From positions 1 to 9,180 of the forward strand of contig JAGQSE010000343.1 in NCBI GenBank assembly GCA_020439725.1: 9,180 bases of DNA, read 5' to 3'. This DNA comes from Acidobacteriota bacterium. GTDB lineage: Bacteria; Acidobacteriota; Thermoanaerobaculia; Multivoradales; JAHZIX01. This document shows, piece by piece, positions 1 through 5,798 of this stretch. The position numbers and the translations under genes are program-made. Below the pieces are notes generated by a model, which saw only the letters and a list, made by a program, of their open reading frames with translations, was not told where the DNA came from and did not search any database. The stretch's first letter is position 1, and the number at the start of each line of letters is the position of its first letter.

Positions 1-1043
1 ACAAGCACTCGACCGGCGGGGTCGGTGACAAGGTCTCGCTGGTCCTGTCGCCGCTCCTCGCCGCCTGCGATCTGCCGGTGGTGATGCTCACCGGCCGCGG
101 CCTCGGCCACACCGGTGGCACCGCCGACAAGCTCGAGGCGATCCCCGGCCTCGACCTCGAGCTCGATCGCGCGCGGACCCTCCGCCTGCTCGACGAGGTC
201 TCGATGGCCGTCGGCGTCGCCACCGCCGACATCGCACCGGCGGACCGCAAGCTCTACGCCCTCCGCGACGTCACTGGCACGGTCGAGTCGCTGCCACTGA
301 TCACCGCCAGCATCCTGTCGAAAAAGCTCGCCACCGGCGCCGCCGGTATCGTCTACGACCTCAAGACCGGCTCCGGCGCCTTCCTGCCGACCCTCGAAGA
401 GGGCCAGCGCCTCGCCGAGATGCTCGTCCGCACCTCGATCGCCCTCGGCACCCCCGCCCGCGCGATCCTGACCGACATGAACCAGCCCCTGGGCCGCTGG
501 GCCGGTCACGCCTGCGAGGTGCAGGAGACCCTCGACGCGCTCGAGGGCCGCGGCCCCGAGGACCTGATGGAGGTCACCTACGCGCTCTGCCTAGAGCTCG
601 CGGAGATCCTCGGCAGGCCGCTCAACCGCGAAGACCTAGACCGTGCCATCGCCACCGGCACCGCCCGCGAGCGTTTCGACCGCTGGATGCTCGCCCAGGG
701 CGCCGATCCCGCCTGGGTCAAGAAGCCTGAGCTACCCCTCGCCCCCGAGATCCTCCCCATCAAAGCCGACCGCACCGGCAAGCTCGCCGCGGCCTCCACC
801 AAGCAACTAGGCTTCCTTCTAGGCGAATCCGGCGGCGGCCGCCGAGTCCCCGGCGACCAGATCGACCACGGCGTTTCCCTAGAAATCCTCCACCGCATCG
901 GCGACGAAGTCCGCCCCGGCGACGAGCTAGCCCGCTTCCACCTCCGCAAACCCGACCCCACCCTAGCCTCCCGCGCCACCGCCTGCTTCCAAATCGCCGA
1001 CGACGCGACCGCCCCGCCGCTGATCGTCGGGCGGGTCGAGTAG
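1..1043 (+). CDS. deoA: Thymidine / pyrimidine-nucleoside phosphorylase, 5'-truncated by window edge
   Basis: Cytosolic enzyme of nucleoside salvage: it splits thymidine (or uridine) with phosphate to give the free base and (deoxy)ribose-1-phosphate. The reading frame is already open at base 3 and begins KHSTGGVGDKVSL, a conserved stretch of this family. It is followed by GRGLGHTGGTADKLE (about bases 93-137), which matches the family signature with T in place of the usual leading S. Further on are SKKLATGAAG and YDLKTGSGAF, the catalytic-lysine and substrate/phosphate region. The C-terminal PYNP_C-type domain is complete (AASTKQLGFLLGE to the stop). About 347 residues are present, so roughly 85-90 N-terminal residues lie outside the window. 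Whether it prefers thymidine or acts broadly on pyrimidine nucleosides cannot be told; the deoA symbol is used for the family. The 3' part has a peculiar cluster of CTA leucine codons (see findings). Confidence 0.95.
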   Translation, partial: KHSTGGVGDKVSLVLSPLLAACDLPVVMLTGRGLGHTGGTADKLEAIPGLDLELDRARTLRLLDEVSMAVGVATADIAPADRKLYALRDVTGTVESLPLITASILSKKLATGAAGIVYDLKTGSGAFLPTLEEGQRLAEMLVRTSIALGTPARAILTDMNQPLGRWAGHACEVQETLDALEGRGPEDLMEVTYALCLELAEILGRPLNREDLDRAIATGTARERFDRWMLAQGADPAWVKKPELPLAPEILPIKADRTGKLAAASTKQLGFLLGESGGGRRVPGDQIDHGVSLEILHRIGDEVRPGDELARFHLRKPDPTLASRATACFQIADDATAPPLIVGRVE

Positions 1044-1078
1044 CCTCGCCAGCCAGCGGCTTCCCTAGGCTCCCCTCG

Positions 1079-1100
1079 TTCCCATGCTGCAGCGTGGGAA
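1079..1100. repeat. REP-like palindrome (22 bp)
   Basis: A near-perfect palindrome in which TTCCCA, GCT and GCAGC are mirrored. The only departure from symmetry is T1085 opposite G1094, which still pairs as G-U in RNA. The motif, a CTCGTTCCCA arm, a GC-rich centre and a TGGGAA arm, resembles a palindromic intergenic repeat that recurs in many unrelated bacteria. That family assignment is from memory of the motif, not from a search. It lies 35 bp past the deoA stop and could also fold in the 3' end of that transcript. Confidence 0.6.
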
Positions 1101-1124
1101 ACTCAAGATGAGCTGTGGGTAAAG

Positions 1125-1164
1125 CGCCGAGGTCCCGCTCCAGCGGGACGGCGTCGTGATTTTT
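1125..1164 (+). terminator. Hairpin with T-run, likely rho-independent terminator after deoA
   Basis: GTCCCGCT (1132-1139) pairs perfectly with AGCGGGAC (1142-1149), closing on a tiny loop. The stem can be extended across a 3-nt bulge by CGCC (1125-1128) with GGCG (1150-1153). Six bases later comes TTTTT (1160-1164). This is a terminator layout, though the T-run sits slightly far from the stem. The core GCTCCAGC is close to the centre of the palindrome at 1079-1100, so this may be a second member of the same repeat family doing duty as a terminator. Confidence 0.55.
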
Positions 1165-1427
1165 GCACTCAGGACCGGTGGTAGGGGAGCAGTGTAGCTG
1201 TCAAGGCTCAGGCTACCCTGCATCAGGACCCGCGTGACCGTCCGCTCCTCTCGGCCGATGTGGGCTGAGTTCGGCAGTCTACACGCACACTGCCTATGCG
1301 AACAGCTGTCGATCAGCTTATGCGCCATGTGGGTTGAGGTATAGGTAGCCCTCATCACCGTTGCCGAACCCGAATCGCAGAAAGTCGCTTCCCAGCCAGG
1401 AGCGCCCGGGCGGCAGGGGAGGCCGAT
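1165..1427. other. Non-coding stretch, nothing certain
   Basis: No convincing gene is present. A minus-strand frame spans 1065-1439, but it runs through both palindromes and its translation looks like the spurious product typical of such repeats. GTGTAG (1192-1197) and CTACAC (1279-1284) form a short inverted pair with related sequence beside each. That could be the remains of an insertion-sequence end, but no transposase remnant was recognised. Composition is intermediate between the flanks and the island. Confidence 0.4.
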
Positions 1428-1466
1428 AGGCAGGAACATGCTACAGCATCCTATGTTCTAATGCCT
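1428..1466. promoter_or_regulatory. 39-bp imperfect dyad upstream of the SIR2-HerA promoter
   Basis: AGGCA-g-GAACAT (1428-1439) is mirrored by ATGTTC-taa-TGCCT (1453-1466) across a 13-base centre. The centre can itself fold as ATGCT/AGCAT (1438-1442 with 1445-1449), giving two competing hairpins. It ends 15 bp before the -35 box at 1482. It could be an operator for a dimeric regulator, or a hairpin that stops read-through from upstream. No T-run follows, so a plain rho-independent terminator is unlikely. The regulator, if any, is not in this window. Confidence 0.4.
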
Positions 1467-1481
1467 GGGAACCTTCGGAAA

Positions 1482-1511
1482 TTGACTATCGCAGAAGCAC
1501 AGGAGTAGAAT
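1482..1511 (+). promoter_or_regulatory. Sigma70-type promoter for the SIR2-HerA-KTSC operon
   Basis: TTGACT (1482-1487) and TAGAAT (1506-1511) are separated by 18 bp, one mismatch each from the TTGACA/TATAAT consensus. The site sits in an AT-rich patch that stands out in this GC-rich sequence. Transcription would start near 1518, leaving a leader of about 120 nt to the first ATG of the SIR2 gene (1639), or about 200 nt to the second (1717). The leader has a small possible stem, CCTAG (1546-1550) with CTAGG (1564-1568). Confidence 0.6.
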
Positions 1512-1638
1512 AGAAAAACCTTGTGGGAGAGTGAAAGCTAGAGCGCCTAGGTACCCGTGTCGTCTAGGTTAATTGGTGGTTGCAGTGTCGAGTTGAGGTC
1601 GAGCTCGCCCGCATCGCCCACAAACCTGTTCGCACAAG

Positions 1639-2931
1639 ATGAACGATGGCTTGACGCGAGAACAACCTCTTGAAGGTCAACCGCTGGGACGGGGCGATCC
1701 TTCCAGTCGGCACGCCATGATCAACGAGCAACCAGCGCACAACGCACAGAAGACTCTCGCCGATTTCCGCGACCATCTGGCGCGGCACGACAAGCCGATC
1801 GCATTCTTCTTCGGCGCCGGCACGTCCTGTGCTGTGCGGGTCCCATCCGCTACCGACAAGAGCAAGGTGGAGCCGCTTATACCGGCGGTCGCCGGACTCA
1901 CGGTGATCGCCAAGAAGGATGCCGCGGCTCTGGGCGACAAGTACGCTCGGGCTTGGCGTTTGGTCGAAGCGCACTGCGAACAGACTGGCCAGGACCCGAA
2001 TGTCGAGAACGTGCTGTCCCGGCTACGCATGATGGTGAGCGCTGTCGGAAACGCCGATACGTTGGCCGGATTGAACAAGGGCGAGCTCGAAGAGCTGGAG
2101 GAGTCTGTCCGAAAGACTATCGCCCGAGTCGTTACTCCCGACCTCACCACGATCCAGGGTAACTTTCCCCACCAGCAGTTCGCTCGATGGCTTGCGAAGA
2201 CATCGCGACAAACTCCGGTAGAGATTTTTACCGTCAACTACGATGTCCTCATCGAGCATGGCATGGAAACGGAGCGCATTCCCTTGTTCGATGGGTTTGT
2301 TGGCAGCCACCGTCCCTTCTTTCACCCTGACAGTCTCCGCAGGAAGGAGTCTGCACCGGGAGCCACGTGGACCCGCTTGTGGAAGATGCATGGTTCCGTT
2401 ACATGGCGGCGCATCAAGCAGGATGGCCGTTTCCGAGTTATCCGCGGCGAGCCTGATCCGGCAGGCGAGATGATTTATCCGTCATTCCAGAAGTACGACG
2501 AATCCAGGCAGCAACCCTATGCTGCGTTCACCGACCGCTTGAGTCGCTTTCTCGAGCAGGATGATGCGCTCCTGATTGTCGCCGGGTTTAGCTTCGGCGA
2601 CGAGCACATCAACAATCTCATCTTCGGAGCGCTGGAAAACAGGCCGCGGACTCATGTCTACGCCCTGCAATTTGATGAACCGCCCGATGAGGCCGACCTG
2701 GCTAAGCGCGCAGGACAGCGGCCCAATATGATTGTCGTCGGTCCGGAAAGCGGCATCATCGGTGGGCGACGCGCGCCTTGGGTGCCGATTGAAAGTCCTA
2801 CGTTCATGGCCACAGTGTTCGAGCTAAAGGAGGAAGAGCCCGCAGGTGGCGACGCTGCGAAATTGGGGAGAATGAAGATAGGCGACTTTGCCCGTCTCTC
2901 CGCGTTCCTCGAAGCCATGACCGCAGGGTAA
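1639..2931 (+). CDS. SIR2-family NADase-like effector of a SIR2-HerA defence system
   Basis: Predicted cytosolic SIR2-fold protein. In known SIR2-HerA systems it consumes NAD+ (nuclease activity is also reported) when activated by infection, in complex with the HerA partner. Visible motifs, counted from 1639: an NAD-binding FFGAGTS (GAGTS at residues 59-63), TVNYD at 198-202 (conserved Asn-Tyr-Asp), KMHGS at 249-253 with the likely catalytic His251, and GFSFGDEHIN at 316-325, typical of the SIR2_2 branch. The residues expected for NAD hydrolysis appear intact. About 100 residues after the last motif are unrecognised. Start choice is open. ATG 1639 is the first in-frame start after a TGA at 1594 but has no clear Shine-Dalgarno. 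ATG 1717 would place GAGTS near residue 33, closer to relatives, also without a strong ribosome site. The protein is 430 or 404 residues long. The gene ends 6 bp before herA, indicating one operon. Confidence 0.9.
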   Translation: MNDGLTREQPLEGQPLGRGDPSSRHAMINEQPAHNAQKTLADFRDHLARHDKPIAFFFGAGTSCAVRVPSATDKSKVEPLIPAVAGLTVIAKKDAAALGDKYARAWRLVEAHCEQTGQDPNVENVLSRLRMMVSAVGNADTLAGLNKGELEELEESVRKTIARVVTPDLTTIQGNFPHQQFARWLAKTSRQTPVEIFTVNYDVLIEHGMETERIPLFDGFVGSHRPFFHPDSLRRKESAPGATWTRLWKMHGSVTWRRIKQDGRFRVIRGEPDPAGEMIYPSFQKYDESRQQPYAAFTDRLSRFLEQDDALLIVAGFSFGDEHINNLIFGALENRPRTHVYALQFDEPPDEADLAKRAGQRPNMIVVGPESGIIGGRRAPWVPIESPTFMATVFELKEEEPAGGDAAKLGRMKIGDFARLSAFLEAMTAG

Positions 2932-2937
2932 CGCGCG

Positions 2938-4806
2938 ATGCCGCTGACTGATCCCACATTCGTTGGTCAGGTAGCATCCGTAACGGGCGCTGTTGTCCGC
3001 GTTCGGCTTCGCGAGGATATGCCTTCGACGCTCGTGATGATTAGCGGCGAGTCTTACCGCGTCGGACAGATTGGCGGCTTCTTCCGCGTCCCGCTCGGCT
3101 ACACGAACCTGTATGCCGTCTGTACCCAAGTCGGCGCCGACGCCGCTCCGCCCGGCAGCGCCGAACAGGAATTCGGCGTGGTGCTCGAAACGGATTCGCG
3201 TCCGCGTCTTTCCGGCTATCGATGGATGACAATAGTCCTCTTCGGCGAAGGGCTTGGCGGTGACTTTGAAAGAGGGGTCGGTCAGTATCCTACGGTCGGC
3301 GATGAGGTGCACCTTGTGACAAACGACGACCTCAAGGTCATCTATGGCTGGTCCAAGGAAGAGAGGGGCACGATCTCCGTTGGTCAGATCGCTGCCGCTT
3401 CCGGAATTTCCGCCGACCTAAGTGTGCCCGGTCTGGTAAGCCGGCACTCAGCCGTCATTGGCTCAACCGGTGCCGGGAAGTCTAACCTTGTCACCGTGCT
3501 GCTTGAAACCGTCTCCGACGGCAGCCTGCCCAATGCACGTGCCATCGTCATTGACCCGCATGGAGAGTACGCGACAGCTCTTGGCGATCAAGCGCGAGTA
3601 TTCCGCATACGGCCGAATGAAGCTGTGGGAGAGAAGCCCCTCTGGGTTCCATTCTGGGCGCTTCCTTTCTTTGAGCTTCAAGAGCTCACGCTCGGTGGCC
3701 TCCAACCGAATCACGAAGCAGCTATTCGCGATAAGGTTCTGGATATGAAGTTAGAGGCCGCGAAAAATCTTAATATACCGCCACTTCCGGAAACGCTGAC
3801 GGCTGACTCCCCCGTGCCTTTCAGTATCAAGCAGCTCTGGTACGAGTTGGACAAGTTTGAACGCCTCACGTTCAAAACGTCCGGGAACCAGCGGAAGGCG
3901 GATGCCAACGATCCCGAGGAAGCTGGCGACGCTGTTCAGCTGAAGTCGGCCCGCTATCCAGCGGCAAGCCCCTATAACCAGCCGCCCTATAAGAATAGCC
4001 GCAAGCGCAATATCGAACGCCAGCTCGACCTTATGCGCAGCCGGCTCAAGGACGCCCGGTTCTCGTTTCTGTTCACGCCCGGCGGTGGGCTTGAGCCAAC
4101 CGTGGAGGGTACCGTCCAAAGCGATCTGGATTCCCTCTTAAGGGACTGGGTGGGTCATGACAGGCCGATCACTATCTTCGATGTTTCGGGCCTTCCGTCG
4201 GAAGTCCTGCCCACGATTGTCGGGACCATGCTCCGGGTTGTGTACGATATGTTGTTTTGGGCGCAGGATCTTCCGATCGGGGGACGCCAGCAGCCGCTTT
4301 TGGTGGTGATAGACGAAGCCCACCGTTTTGTTCCCGAAGGCGGCGAAACTTCCGCTCACCGAACGCTTTCCAGGATCGCGAAGGAAGGTCGCAAATACGG
4401 TGCCGGCCTGATGCTCGTCACACAGCGTCCTTCGGAGATCGACAGCGCAGTGCTAAGCCAGTGCGGTTCCTTGCTAGCTTTGCGACTCACGAATTCAGCC
4501 GACCGGACAAAGGTTGCTGCGGCTGCTCCGGATGATCTCGGTGGTCTGATCGAACAACTGCCATCACTACGCACGGGGGAGGGAATCTTCCTTGGCGAGG
4601 TCATGCCGATTCCGTCAAGGGTCCGCGTCCGTAAGGCACGACAGAAGCCGGTCGGTGACGATCCGAAATTGCCCGAAGCCTGGCAGACCGCCCCGCGACC
4701 GGACGGGCAATTGTATTCCCAGGCGCTCGCGAACTGGCGCTCCCAATCCGCATCCGCCAACATCAATAGCAATAGAAGTACAGGTAGGAAAGCGCCAGAT
4801 GCCTGA
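2938..4806 (+). CDS. herA: HerA/FtsK-superfamily DNA translocase ATPase, partner of SIR2
   Basis: A hexameric ATPase of the HerA (DUF87) family, expected to form the ring on which the SIR2 protein assembles in SIR2-HerA anti-phage complexes. Order of parts: N-terminal HAS-type beta-barrel (about residues 1-100, VGQVASVTGAVVRVRL); Walker A GSTGAGKSN at 175-183; IDPHGEY around 205-211; a charged, Pro-rich insert at about 270-355; IFDVSG at 413-418; Walker B VVIDEAHR at 456-463 with Asp459/Glu460; and the sensor-like VTQRP at 494-498, followed by LRLTNSADR. All ATPase residues are intact, so it should be active. The last 30 or so residues are a Ser/Asn-rich, probably disordered tail. AGGG at 2925-2928, overlapping the end of the SIR2 gene, is a suitable ribosome site for ATG 2938. 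It lies 6 bp after the SIR2 gene and overlaps the KTSC gene by 8 bp. Confidence 0.93.
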   Translation: MPLTDPTFVGQVASVTGAVVRVRLREDMPSTLVMISGESYRVGQIGGFFRVPLGYTNLYAVCTQVGADAAPPGSAEQEFGVVLETDSRPRLSGYRWMTIVLFGEGLGGDFERGVGQYPTVGDEVHLVTNDDLKVIYGWSKEERGTISVGQIAAASGISADLSVPGLVSRHSAVIGSTGAGKSNLVTVLLETVSDGSLPNARAIVIDPHGEYATALGDQARVFRIRPNEAVGEKPLWVPFWALPFFELQELTLGGLQPNHEAAIRDKVLDMKLEAAKNLNIPPLPETLTADSPVPFSIKQLWYELDKFERLTFKTSGNQRKADANDPEEAGDAVQLKSARYPAASPYNQPPYKNSRKRNIERQLDLMRSRLKDARFSFLFTPGGGLEPTVEGTVQSDLDSLLRDWVGHDRPITIFDVSGLPSEVLPTIVGTMLRVVYDMLFWAQDLPIGGRQQPLLVVIDEAHRFVPEGGETSAHRTLSRIAKEGRKYGAGLMLVTQRPSEIDSAVLSQCGSLLALRLTNSADRTKVAAAAPDDLGGLIEQLPSLRTGEGIFLGEVMPIPSRVRVRKARQKPVGDDPKLPEAWQTAPRPDGQLYSQALANWRSQSASANINSNRSTGRKAPDA

Positions 4807-5014
4807 GATGATCTATGTCGACTCGTCGAACATCGAAGCCATAGGCTACGATCCTGACGCGCAGGAGCTATACGTACGGTTTCTCAAGTCGGGCGATACC
4901 TACGTCTATTACAACGTCGAGGAATGTGTGTTCGGCGAGATAATGCAGGCCGATTCCAAGGGCATCTATCTCGCCGCTAATATCAAGGGTCGCTACGAGT
5001 ATGGAAAGCTCTAA
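4799..5014 (+). CDS. KTSC-domain protein, third gene of the SIR2-HerA operon
   Basis: A complete single-domain KTSC protein of 71 residues. KTSC is a family named for the C-terminal domain of some lysyl-tRNA synthetases; its function is unknown and RNA binding has been suggested. Matching features are VDSSNIEAIGYD (7-18), alternating strands with LYVRF, the central YVY (35-37) of the family's YxY motif, and a final NIKGRYEYGKL. ATG 4799 is chosen because AGGTAGGAA (4782-4790) sits 8 bp before it. It overlaps the herA stop by 8 bp, so translation is probably coupled. A second ATG at 4808 is possible but poorly spaced. The frame stays open upstream of 4799, but that part overlaps herA and has herA-frame constraint. 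The family is certain enough; any role in defence is inferred only from the tight linkage. Confidence 0.88.
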   Translation: MPEMIYVDSSNIEAIGYDPDAQELYVRFLKSGDTYVYYNVEECVFGEIMQADSKGIYLAANIKGRYEYGKL

Positions 5015-5192
5015 GCCGATCATGGCTCGGCAAGAATTGTCGGCAGTCGCAAAAATGAAATCAATCGTCGCCTAGAAGCGGAATGCAGCTGACGGCCTTG
5101 CGCGTCGCTGCTGATTTCGAGAGTTGTGCGGCAACGAGGCAGCTTGAATCGTTGTCGTTGATAGGGCAGGAACCTTAAGTAGGGAGTGTTAG

Positions 5193-5642
5193 ATGAGCCT
5201 ATCTGAGCTGTGGGCCAGAACCTGGCCGCTCGTCCTCGTCTTTGCGTTCACCATCGGAGGCTGGCTTCTGCTGGCTGATCTTGCCAAGCATGCACGTCTT
5301 GCTGCGGATGCAGGTAGCAAGGATCAATCCACAGGGCAGGGATGCCCTAAAACCACTGATTATGACAAGGCTAAGGACTGGGCAACCGAGCTCCTGGGCC
5401 TCGCCGGAACATTCGCTGGCTTCCTAGGCATCGCTGCCGCTAGCCAGCGCACAAGCCTGAGTGCGACCGAGCGTGCTCAGAGTGCGGAGGGCGGCATGCT
5501 TGGTCTTCTGGCGGGTGCTACCTTTCTCGGCGTTGGTGGCTGGCCGGTCCCCATCGCGTTCGCTGTACTGGTGGCTGCAGGTGCCACAGCGCGAGTCGTT
5601 CGAACAATGCGCAACAATGCGCCGCCTGGAGGGGGTCGCTGA
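5193..5642 (+). CDS. Small multi-pass membrane protein, unrecognised
   Basis: Not recognised as a known family. The 149-residue protein has hydrophobic segments at about 11-29, 66-84, 101-115 and 118-135, suggesting three to four membrane spans in the inner membrane. A polar loop at about 31-65 contains a single Cys51, and a polar stretch at 85-99 joins spans two and three. The C-terminus is Arg- and Gly-rich. AGGGAG (5181-5186) lies 6 bp before ATG 5193, a good ribosome site, which supports a real gene. It starts 178 bp after the KTSC gene in the same direction, so it may be a separate unit or a loosely linked fourth member of the island. A membrane partner, inhibitor or unrelated cargo are all possible. 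No signal peptidase motif or enzymatic signature was seen. Confidence 0.7.
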   Translation: MSLSELWARTWPLVLVFAFTIGGWLLLADLAKHARLAADAGSKDQSTGQGCPKTTDYDKAKDWATELLGLAGTFAGFLGIAAASQRTSLSATERAQSAEGGMLGLLAGATFLGVGGWPVPIAFAVLVAAGATARVVRTMRNNAPPGGGR

Positions 5643-5643
5643 C

Positions 5644-5681
5644 CTTCCTCCTAGGAAGTGGCCAGGTTGGTCAGGCGGCCA
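5644..5681. repeat. Two adjacent hairpins between convergent genes
   Basis: CTTCCT (5644-5649) pairs with AGGAAG (5653-5658) around CCT, and TGGCC (5659-5663) pairs with GGCCA (5677-5681). They lie directly after the stop of the membrane-protein gene and before the end of the opposing esterase gene. A degenerate copy of the first element, TCCTCGTAGGAAG, recurs at 5702-5714 (12 of 13 bases alike to 5646-5658). The position suits transcript ends, but no T-run follows, so they are not classic terminators. Confidence 0.35.
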
Positions 5682-5798
5682 GCGTTGCGATGCAGTGGGT
5701 CTCCTCGTAGGAAGAACGCTTGAGACAACCCCAATCCTGCCTCGAGGTCCTGCATACTCCGAAAAAGAGTACCCAGCGCCGTGGCCGCTCCCTGACCC

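Larger units (their letters stand above)
1065..5798. other. Probable acquired defence island of lower GC
   Basis: Between the deoA-type gene and the minus-strand esterase the sequence changes character. AT-rich stretches appear, codon third positions become mixed, and the long GC-driven shadow frames of the flanks largely stop. The block carries a SIR2-HerA operon, a KTSC gene and a small membrane protein, the kind of cargo found in defence islands. The left limit is set just after the deoA stop, where REP-like palindromes begin, and the right limit at the end of the esterase gene. No integrase, transposase, tRNA or clear flanking direct repeat was seen, so the boundaries and the mode of entry are inference. 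Confidence 0.5.

Noticed and set aside
1190..1290. Possible insertion-sequence terminal repeats (GTGTAG and CTACAC with related surroundings)
   Set aside because: The match is short and imperfect, no transposase remnant or target duplication was found, so it is recorded only as a weak hint.
1065..1439. Minus-strand open frame of 124 codons in the deoA-SIR2 gap
   Set aside because: It runs through both palindromes, and its product resembles spurious translations of REP-like repeats rather than a protein family; no ribosome site or domain.
1541..1640. A possible tRNA or tRNA fragment serving as an attachment site
   Set aside because: No TTCGA-type T-loop with matching stems, no acceptor stem and no CCA end could be built.
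5759..5789. Minus-strand terminator after the esterase gene (weak AGCG/CGCT stem followed by a T-run, seen as GAAAAAG on the plus strand)
   Set aside because: The stem is only four base pairs with an internal mismatch; not strong enough to annotate.
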